Source of the DNA: Reichenbachiella carrageenanivorans
Lineage (GTDB): Bacteria; Bacteroidota; Bacteroidia; Cytophagales; Cyclobacteriaceae
Direction: 5' to 3'
Assembly (NCBI RefSeq): GCF_025639805.1
Contig: NZ_CP106735.1
Span: 4,001,501-4,065,500, forward strand
Length of the DNA stretch: 64,000 bases
Position 1 is the first letter of the stretch, and every line of letters begins with the position of its first letter. Under the pieces are notes generated by a model. The model searched no databases and was not told the DNA's origin. It saw only the letters and a list, made by a program, of their open reading frames with translations. This document shows positions 49,314 to 61,300 of the stretch, one piece after another. A program made the position numbers and the translations under genes.

Positions 49314-52300
49314 ATGCTTAAATACCTACTTGGACTAACCGCTGTTTTATTTGCAGCTAGTACTTCATTCGCTCAATCAGCTGAGTTTTATACCAACCTC
49401 ACCAACAACCAAAATTGTGGGGCTACGTCTGTCAACTTCACCCTTACCGATGAAACAGGAATTACCAGCTTTGATATCGATTTTGGCAATGGAGAAATAG
49501 ACACTGGCCTTACCCCAAGTGGAGATGCTAATGCTGATGCGGGCACTTCCTATCTCAACCCTGGCAATTACACCGTAACCTTGACCATCAATGGAGGCAG
49601 CACAAGTTCTTCGGAAGTCATTACAATATTTGCCAAACCAGAGCCCGAGTTCGAAATCATCAACAACACTGCTACTAGCTGCATCGACGAGTCATTCACC
49701 GTCGACTTTGACTACACAGGCACAGTGCCTACTGGTGGTGGCGAAATTGTAAAATGGAATTGGGATTTTGGAGACATGACCGACCCAATCGAACTCCTAG
49801 CTGCAGACGGAAACAATGGAGATATCAGCTATACCTACAGCACATATGGTACATTCAATGTGTTAGTCAATGTAGTTGACGTGAATGGCTGTACCGAAAG
49901 CTTTTTCATTCCATTGGCTGTAAGCCTCTACCCTGAACCCACAGCAGATTTTGATATCGCATACGCAGATGAAAACTGTTCTTTCCCGCTTACGCTTAAT
50001 CTCACCAATAACTCCACAGACGAGTTAGACGACATCAGTCAGTATAGCTGGACAATCACCGACACCAACACCAGCAGTGTAGTGGCTACCAGTACAGTAG
50101 AAAATCCTGACCTAGTACTCAACAGCGCAGGAAATTATGACATTACACTCGAAGTCAAAACCTCAAAAGGAGGTTGCACCGACGAAAGCACACAAAGTGT
50201 ATCGTTCGTGAATAACACTTCATCCTTTACAGAGGATGCAGTAGAAACTTGTGAAGGTGGCACCATCAATTTTACCAATACCTCTACCGACGGCTTAGGA
50301 GGCATACCTAACGCCTACTTTTGGCAATTTGGAGATGGCACAGATAGCAACGAAGAAAACCCAAGCCACACGTATACCGACGCATCAGGCAGCCCATATA
50401 CCGTATCGCTACAAGTCACCTTTAGCAATGGCTGTAAAGAAACAGTGACCATGACAGATTTGATCACCATCAATCCTGGCGTAGCACTTACACTCACCAC
50501 AGACAAAGACGAACTGTGTGACACTACGCCCGTCACCTTTACTACTACAGGAGGAGCAGATACATACTCATGGGATTTTGACTACGATGGCATCACTCCA
50601 AATTTCGATCAACAATCTACTACAGAAAACATCCAATACGCCTACTTAGCTGAAGGCGAATATGACGTATATGTATCCGCTCAGACGAGCGATGGCTGCT
50701 CGTCAAGCACCCTACTGTCTGATCAAGCTGGTAATCCGACCATCAAAGTAGAGTTTCCCAAACCCGTATTCGAAATCACCGATGGCCAACAAGGCTGCAT
50801 AGATCCCACACCTACTACAGCAGATTTTGATGCTACTCTGTCGAGCAACAGCTATCCGACAGGGTCTAATTTGATCACCAACTATGCTTGGGATTTCAAT
50901 GACGACAACTCCGTGGATCAGTCTGGATCCAGCCCTTTAGCTAATGATATTATTTTTGACCAAGAAGGACGATATGATGTTCGGTTAACCATCACAACCG
51001 AGACCGGCTGTTTGGCAACAATCGTCTATGAAGATACCGTGATGAGAGGCTATACACCACAAGCCTCATTCGACATCACCTCTCCCACTACGCTCTGCGT
51101 AAATGATGCCGTGAGCGTACAAAACACCTCCATCCCCAACGGAGCCACACTCACACCCATCGACAGTTTGGTCTGGGATTGGGGAGATGGCTCTACTACC
51201 ACTGGCACACCAGCACAGGTAGGCACCAGTGGTCATGTGTACGACGACGACACCCAATCCACCGACCCCACCGAATACGTGATCACGCTATATGCCTATA
51301 GCAATGGATGCGAAGACATATCAGCCTCACAATCGATAGAAATCAACCTGCCTATTGCTCGGTTTGACTACCCCAATATTGGCAATTGCTTTCCTGGCGT
51401 AGGCATTGATTTCGATGCTTCGGACAGCGAAGGCGTAGATGAATACCGATGGGATTTTGGAGATGGCAGTTACTACCCAGGGCCTACATCCGCAGAATAC
51501 ACCACTGGATCAGACCCTACTTTTATCGGACATAGATTCACGAAATTAGGAGAATTCACTGTTTCACTTTACGTAAAAAACAATAGCAGTGGATGTGAAG
51601 ACTACTTTTCATCCCTCATTCCAGTCACTTTCGGCACACCGAGATTCTCTACAGTAGACGTCGAAGTATGTAAAGATGATGAAGAAGTAATTTTCACTAA
51701 CACCTCTCTGTCCTACGCATCGAACCCCTCCTATTCGTGGGATTTTGGTGATGGAGCCACCCCTGCTACTTTCGACGGAGAAACCCCTCCTGCAGTAACA
51801 TACGCCACAACCGGACTAAAAACCATCACACTCACAATGGATGAAAACAATGGGTGCAATATCAAACAAGAACAAAAAACAGCGTACATCGATGTACGTG
51901 GACCAGTGGCTAGCTTCACAGAGCTCTCAGACAATACAGACGACGACTACCAATGCCTAGACCCAGAGGAATCTATCGCATTCACCAGCACATCCAACGC
52001 CTCTACCAGTGCACAGCAACCCGACGACAACGAAAACACCAACATCGGGTGGAGTTGGAATTTTGGCGCAAGCGCTACCCCATCTACTACAGATGCCACC
52101 GACGAAAGTAGCATCGATGTACGATATAATACGCCAGGCCAAAAAGATGTATCGCTCACCGTCACAGATGATTGGGGATGCACAGACACCATGCTCGCCG
52201 AAAAGGAAATCAATATCCCTAACCCTACCGCTGCATTCAGCTATGCTTCTGGCAACTTGTGTACTGGCGAAGATTTATTAGTAACCAACGAATCGACCAC

Positions 52301-55300
52301 AGACGGACTCACCACATTAGTAAGTTATCAATGGAGTACTGACGCTGACGGTACTATCACGGCTCCTACGTCCGCCGATCCTGGCATCATCACTTACGCT
52401 ACTGCCGGAACGAAAACACTGACTTTGATTACCACCGATGACAAAGGGTGTGAAAACAGCGTTGCTCAGGCGTTTGAAGTCTATACTGCCGATGCAAGCT
52501 TCACCGACGATGGGGATGGCGGCTGCGCAGTAGCGACTATTAATTTCACCGACACTTCGAGCCCAGATGCAGGAATCGTAGCATGGCACTGGGATTTTGG
52601 AGATTCGTTTGGAGGTACCTCCAACGAGCAGAACCCTACTTATTCCTATGTGTATCCTGGCACTTACGATGTAGTGTTGACTACCACAAGCGCTGGAGGT
52701 TGTGAGGCGACCTCTTCGATTGAGACACTGACAGTGGCTGGCCCAGTGTATGACGACTTTACCTTCACTCCACTTGACGGCTGCCTAGGCGACACCGAGA
52801 CCGACATCGAAGTTACCTTCACAGTCGTAGGCATGGACAATGTCAAAATTCTAAGAATCGACTTTGGTGATGGCTCACCAGTATATGAAGAATCTTTTGC
52901 CGATCCTGACAATCCCCCTAGCCCACACGATGTAGTGTATAGCTACAATCGCAGAGGTCTCTTTCAACCCAAATTGATTCTAGAAGATGACCCCAACAAT
53001 CCAGAGTCTTGTGGCAAATTCATTTTCACCACAGACAACGAAATAAACATAAGCGAAGACCCACAGCCTGTATTTTCTTCAACTGCCATAAGTAATGAAT
53101 CATGCGAAGACATTACGGTTGACTTCGAAGACATTACCCAAGAATCTGGTGGACTGATCGACGATAGATTTGAGATCGTAAGCTGGGCATGGGACTTCGG
53201 TGGTGATGGTAATTCGACAGATCAGAACCCCTCACATGCCTTCTCTAGTGCAGGCGACTATGATGTAACACTGACAGTGACCACTTCTGTAGGCTGTACC
53301 GGCACCACGAGCCAGACGATCACTGTAGACCCAGGACTCAATGACACCTCAGTAGCTTCGGACGAATCCATATGCGCTGGAGACACACCTACATTGGATG
53401 GACAAGCTGCAAGCGGTGGCAATGGCGCTTATGCATACCTATGGGAAACAAGCACCAACCAAACCAACTGGACAGACGCATCAGGCACCAACGATGGAGA
53501 AGACTACACCGTAGCCGCTACCGACCCGACCAGTCAGACAACAGACTATTATAGAAGAAAAACAACCTCTGTCAACTGTGAAATATATGGACCTACCTAT
53601 TCGGTAAAGACAGACCCTACGACCATCGCAGGCACGCTAGATACTGATGCCAACGAATGCTTTGGCAACAACAGTAACACACTGATACTGAGCGGATACC
53701 GTGGAGCCATACTAGAATGGCAATCGTCGCCCGACAACTTCGTATCGACTACCACCACCATAGCCAATACCAGTGCAGAATATAGCTATACAGACATCAC
53801 AGAGACCACTTACTATCGCGTGAGCGTGCAGAGTGGCACATGCCCTGGAGCATTTTCTAATGTAGTCACCATTTCGGTTCAAGACGAAATAACCGGCAAC
53901 GTGATCAGTCCAGCATCTGTCGACATCTGCTCAGACAACGACCCTGCTGCGATCACACCCTCAGCAGCAGCTGGCGGCGATGGCAACTTTACCTATCAGT
54001 GGCAAGAAAGTACAGACGATACCAACTTTACCGACATCGGCGGCGCAACCAGTGAATCCTATGACCCAGGACTACTCACCACCACTACCTACTATCGCAG
54101 AGTCGTAACCTCCACGGGTACAATCGCCTGTGCAGTCATTAGCAACAGCATAGTGATCAACGTGACACCCGTACCAGACACTGGCCTCACCGTAACCAGC
54201 CCAGATGTATGCGACGATGAAGATGCCATCATTACCATAGAAAACTCACAAAACGGCTACACCTACGATGTCTTGAATGTAGACGCTGGAAATGCCAACG
54301 TAGGCAGTGGCACTGGAAACGACGGCACACTCAACATCACCGTACTGGAAGGCAATCTCCCTGACGGGGAATCCGTGTTCAACTATGTGATCAATGTATC
54401 TCTCGACGCTTGTACAGACGATGAATTCCCTGCGGGCTCACTCCAGATCAACGCCATCCCTACACTCACCTTGGGTGTAACCGACCTAGGCAATAGATGC
54501 GCAGGTGATGACCAGACAGTGACCATATCAGGAGCTCAATCTGGCTACACCTACGACATCCAAGACACAGACAATAGCAATCACATAGTAGCCAGCGGCA
54601 CAGGTGCTGCAGGCGACCTAGACATTGTCATACCTAGCAGCGAGCTGCCTGCCACAGGCACTTTCAATTATCAAATTGCCGTGACCAATGGTGCTTGTGA
54701 AAGAGTACTAGACAATAGCGGATCATTCGATATCATCCCTATTCCAGACAATAGCATGGCTGTTTCGGACCCAACGGTCTGTAAAGAAAATCCATCACCT
54801 ACTGTAGAGATTACAATAAACCCCACTTATGCAGACGTCTTTTATCAAGTCAGAGAAGATTTGGGTGATGTAGATGTAGCAGCTGCTCAGGAAGGCAACG
54901 GCGGCACATTGACTTTTGTCATTCCTGTTCCTGATGCGACTACTCTTTATAATATTTTGGCAACAGCCGAACCGATAGATGGAGAAAGCAACCCCTGCGA
55001 GGGCATAGAACTCACCGACAAGTCTACGGTAACGATCATCCCTATTCCAGCGACAGACTATACCGTCAGTGATCCTATCATTTGCGAAAACGAAGGAGAC
55101 CTCACAGTCAACGTATCGGGCAGCGAAACGGACGTCAACTATTACCTAAGAGTAAAAGGTGACCCAACCAATCTCTTGACAGTAGCAGGTACAGGATCGG
55201 CTTTCGATTTTGTGCTATCTCCTGCGCCCACAGCCGACACCGACTACGAGGTAGTGGCGCAATCCGCCATCAGTTCTGACCTAGGTTTTTGTGCAGAGTA

Positions 55301-58300
55301 CACACTTGCAGACGAGTCCAATGTACATGTCATTCCGATACCAGAGACAAGTGCGAGTATACTGAGTGTGAATGACTTCGAATACTGTGAAGAAGACGCA
55401 GCCGGCACACCTGATCTGGTATTTACAGTCTCCAATACAGAGATGGGTGTAAACTATACCTTGAGAGAAAGCGTTGCCATGACGGACATCGAGACACTGG
55501 CTGGCAATGGCTCAACAATCGCATTTACAGGGCAAACGGCACCGTCTGTCACCACGATCTATCAAGTGTATGCGCAAGCAGACGAATCTAGTGACGCAGG
55601 CCTGTGCTCAGAATACGTACTCGAAGACGAAGGAGTAGTGACAGTAGCGCCTATACCTGACAAACTAGTCGCAGCCGAAGATGCCTTTATCTGTATTGGC
55701 GACCCTGGAGAAATCCGAATCAACAGCCCAGAGGCTTTCGTGTCTTATCAGCTGATACGCCTCGGTGACCTGACTCCGGTAGGCCCTCCAATAGCCACCA
55801 CCAACACAGACCCGATAGCCTTCCCTATCGCTATTGTAACGACCACTACCTACAAAATAGAAGCTACTTCAACTATTGTGGGAGGTTGTGACGCCGTCGA
55901 ATTGGACAAAGAACCAGTGGCCACCATCATCCCTAGGCCTGATGCTTCGGTAGACTTTACTACACCTGACGACACGTATTGCGATGGAACTGAGATTACA
56001 TTCAGTATAGAGACGGCTTCAGGCGTATCTTATCAACCTTACAAAGACGGTGTGCTCTTCGGGTCTGCGATTTCTGGATCGGGAGCCACAGAAACTTTCA
56101 CAGATACACCTGCGGAGTCTGCACTATACACCGTAGTCGCCACTCCCATCCAGCAAAATAGCGATGGGGTGAATTGTGGATCAATTCAACTCACCGATGT
56201 CGTAGACATCACGATCGTTGGTCCCATTGTGTTCAACGTTCAGCCGACTGATCAAACCCTTTGTAGTGCTACGGACACCGAATTTGTGGCAGCTGTAGAA
56301 AACACAGGCGACGGCGGATCACCCGATTTGCAATGGCAAGTAGACACTGGAAGTGGGTATGGAGACATCACCGACGATGCCATCTACACAGGTAGCCAAA
56401 CCGAGACACTTGTGATAGACAACACAGCAGGACTCGATGGCAACAGCTATCAGCTAGTTGCCTCGATCGATGCTTGTCAGGTCACATCTGCCCCAGCAGT
56501 ATTAAATATCTCCGCCCTACCTAATGAAACTGGTATGTCAGTCTCTGCGGACGACATCTGTCTGGGTGAAGATGTGTTGGTGACTGTCTCAGGACCAAAC
56601 ATCGCCGATGGCGACTATACACTACATTATCAAGTCAGTCAAGACAATACCATCCCGACCACTACGGTAGCTGTCACTTTCACGGGCAACGTAGCCAGCT
56701 TCACCATAGCAGGAGCAGACTTACCCAATCCAGGCGACATTTCTATCTTCATCAGCGAAATTGATTTCACCACGGGCCAATCATGCGGTGTGAGCTTACT
56801 GATTGAAACAAACGTCATCATCTATCCTCTACCAGATGCTACTGCCCTAGGACTGACGATGGAGAGTGTATGCCTTGGCAATGACCCTACCGTGAATATC
56901 GATGGAAGCCTAATCACAGGCGAATATATATTCACCTATGACTTGAATGGTGACAATACAGCAACTGGTGTCAATTCTAGTGCCGTAGCCATCGTAAATG
57001 GTGTAGGCTCATTTGGTATTGCTGGCGGTACACTACTGAGCGGCACGACTACACTCACCATCACAGACATCGCCTTTACTACCGATGAATTGTGTGCGAT
57101 CGGTGAGGTCAACACCTCCACCACATTCGATATCATAGATGCACCCGACAAGACTACCCCTACTTTTGATCCTACACCACTTTATGTATGCGAAGGTGAT
57201 GCTGGAGAAATCACCATGCATGATTCAGAGCTAGGTGTCAAATATCAATTGAGAGACGGTACGACCAATATTGGACTTCCTATACCAGGCAATGATGGCG
57301 ACATCGTATTCAGTGTATCTCCTACTGCAGACGTGACCTACAACGTAGTAGCCACTTCTACAAAAGTAAGCGGTACCTGTAATGGTGTCACCTTAGACAA
57401 CGCACCGAGTGCCGTAGTGATACTCACTCCGGCTTCCACACTCGCCGTCACCAGCGATATAGACAAAACCTGCTACGGTGAGCCAGCTACCATCTCGGTG
57501 GCCAACACCCAAGTGGGCGTGACCTATCAGCTACAAGTGAATGGTACGGATGTACCAGGTTTTACCTTCGCAGGTACAGGTAGCGACGAATCTTTTGCTG
57601 GCACACCATCCAAGTCTGGCACCTACACCGTCTCAGCTACTCCTACTCAATCCAACAGCGACGGAGCTACTTGTCCGAGTGTAGGGCTATTTGACGTAGT
57701 GACCATCGAGGTAGAAGGACCTATCGAGATTACTAAGCAGCCAGAAAGCATCACCCTTTGTACTAGCGAAACTACCAATACTTTCTCTGCAGACGTAGTG
57801 AATAATGGAGCAGGGGGCACACCGTCGTTCCAATGGCAATCGAGCCCAGACAATGTCACTTACAGTGACCTCTCTAACGATGCCGTATATGCCAATACCA
57901 ACACAGAGACCTTATCGATATTGGACAATACTGGACTCAGCGGCACGTATTACCAATTGGAAATCACCACCTCAGAGTGTTCTCTGGTATCAGACGCAGC
58001 TTTGCTAACACTGACCAGTATTCCTGACGTGACGGATTTGATCATCAGCACAGACAATATCTGTATCGGAAGTGACCTGCTCGTGTCTATAGCTGGCAAC
58101 TTAGTAGACGCTACTTATCTGATGACGTATACCGTGACAGGTAGCAATTTGGTATCCCCTACGCAAAAAATCGTCACCATCAACTCTGGCGACGGCTCGG
58201 GCAGCTTCAGCATAGCATCGGATAAATTCACCAATACAGGTGCGGGCGTAGTGTCGATCACCAAAATCGACTATACCGGAGGTGAGCACTGCAGCGTACT

Positions 58301-61300
58301 CAATGTATTCGCCAACAGCTCCTTTGAAGTAGAACCAGTTCCTGACGTAGGCGGCGTGGATGTCAGCATTCCAGATATCTGTCTTGGCGCTGACGCTAAT
58401 ATCACGGTCAACGGAAGTCTTACCGATGGTGTATATCAGTTCGTTTATGATCTGTCTGGAGACAATGTGGCTACAGACCAAACCGAAGATCTCATCGTAT
58501 CTGCAGGTACTGGTACTGCCATTATCCCGGCGGCACAGTTGACCAATGCAGGCACTACTACAGTTGTATTCAAAGACATTTATTACAATACAGGTGAAAA
58601 ATGCAACACGATCATTACCAGCATGTATGCGCAAGATTTTGCAGTAGTAGCAGATCCTACTTTGACTACCGAAACACTAAACGATCCTACCATATGTGTG
58701 GGTGAAGCCCTAAGCATCGAATTGAGCAACTATCAAACAGGTGTGGATTATTACATCACTCGAAATAGCGACGATGTACAAGTCAGTGAGATACGCAATG
58801 CCTCAGACGACATGGGTGGTTTATTGGTATTTGCGATATCACCTACGCCTACGGTTTCTACTACTTACAACCTGGTTGGCTATGCCAATACCACTGGTGA
58901 AACTTGCACCCCAGTAGAACTAACCACTACTGATGCGACTGTAGTACCAATACCTGACACTGGACTGACAGTAGACGCCTCTGACAACGATATTTGCGAA
59001 AGCGAAGGCGTGACAATCACAGTCAATGGTACAGATCCTGAGGTGATTTACCAACTGCAGGCAGACAAGGTGAATGTACCTGGTGCTACCATTCAGGAGG
59101 CTACACCTGGCAACTATGATTTCCCAGAGCAATTCCCTACGAGCACCACTACCTATAGAGTGACTGCGACACCATTCGTAGGAGGAGCAGCCACTTGCGA
59201 TACACAACTGCTTGCCGATACCGAAGAAGTAACAGTTGACGGCCCGATCACCATCAACACGCAGCCGATTGATGTAGTCGCTTGTACAGGTGAGACAGTC
59301 GCATTTACTTCAAATATTTCCGTTCCTTCTGGCTCTATAGCCTACCAGTGGCAAGAAAACGATGGTGGTACTTTCCAAGACGTGAGTGACGATGCCTTTT
59401 ATAGCGGAGCCACTACACCTACTTTGACCATCTCAAATATCAGTGCACAAAACGGATACAAATACAGACTGTCGATTACCACGGCAGCATGTAGTGCTGT
59501 ACTGACTGATGAAGCGACACTACAGATTACACCTACTCCACCAAATCCTGTAGATTTTGCACCATTCACAATCGCCGATGTCTGCGAAGGCACCGATGCC
59601 ACGGTAGATTTTGGCAGCAACTTGACTGAAGGGTCTTATCAATTCACTTACAGTCTAACCAACAATACCAATCAAGACGTAATAGTAGCTGTGGATGGCA
59701 GTGGAAATGGTCAATTCATCATCTCCAACACCTTGCTTACTGACATCACCAACTATACTGTCACGGTACTCAATGTCGGGGCAAGCGTTGGTACCTGTGA
59801 GCAGACCAACATCAACACGCCAGTTACCAACTCTTTCGATGTGTTGGCAATCCCAGTAACAAGCAACTTGCAGGTCACCATAGACAATATCTGCAACTAC
59901 ACCACCGATGCTACGGTAGCTATCACAGGTGAACTTGAGGCAGGCATCTATGACATCACCTACGATTTGGCTGGAGCCAATATAGCTACAGATCAAATAG
60001 CCAACGACGTAAGCATCAACGCTTCAGGCGAGGGCACCTTCCTGATCTCATCAGGCGACCTTCCCAATACAGGCAATACAATCGTGACCCTCACGGAGGT
60101 AGCACAAAGCGATGGCAGTTGTCCAGTCATTGGTTTGGATGTTTCTGATAACTTCCATCGAACACCCGCGCCAAACACGACCAATCAAGTACTGTCTCAG
60201 CCTGTATTCTGTGAAGGTGAAAACTTCGACATCACCATGACCAACAGTCAGTTGCAGGTAAACTACCAATTGAGAGATGCTGCCGTATCCAATGTAGGTG
60301 CACTGGTACCAGGTACAGGTGGCAAAATCACATTTGCAGGTGTCACTACTGGAGCAGGCGTCTATACTGTAGAGGCGATCCCTAACCCTGTAGCTACTGT
60401 TACACCCGTTTGTACTTCTTCTATACTTACCGCCACCAGTACAGCAACCGAAATACCTGCGCCTGACAACAGTTTGGTAGTAACCACTGATGATGCAGAC
60501 AATATCGTTTGCGACGGCGACGCAGTCCTACTCACTGTAGAGTCTTCCCAAGCAGAGATATGGTACGATTTGTACGACAATACCAATCCTGAAGATCCTC
60601 AGTTGATTGGAGGTTTGCTAGGTACTAATGGTAACATCACTGCCACAGTCACTCCTACTACCGATCCTACGATCTACTTGATCCAAGCCACTCCAAATGT
60701 ACTCAACTCCAATGGTGTACAATGTACCACGCTAGACTTGACAACGGAGCCTTCGATCCAGGTACGTGGCCCACTAACGATCAACAATCAACCTGCAGAC
60801 TACATCGTGTGTGGTGAAACCGCTGAGTTCAGCATCGACGTGGACAACACAGGCTTTGGTACAGTTACCTATCAGTGGTACAGGCTAGATGATGCCGACT
60901 TGATGACGCCTATCTTGCTTTCAGACGCTGGCGACTTCAACAATACCACCACCGCAACATTGAATATCATCACCAATGCCTCTACTTATAGCGCAGATCA
61001 GTTCTATGTAGAAATGCAGATTGATGGTGAGTGTCCTCAAAACTCTGAAACGGCTACCTTATCCGCCACCTCATTGCCAGTTACAACTGGTATGACTGCT
61101 ACGGTAGCAGACATCTGTTTGGGCAGCCGCGCGACGGTCAACCTCACCAGTTCTTTGGTAGCAGGCAGCTACAACTTCACCTACAACCTAGGTGGTGCCA
61201 ACAGCGCAACAGATCAAGTGGCCACCAACATCGTAATCAATGCGACTGGCACAGGTCTATTTAGAATCCCTGAGGCTAGCCTTGCACTAGATGGCACTAC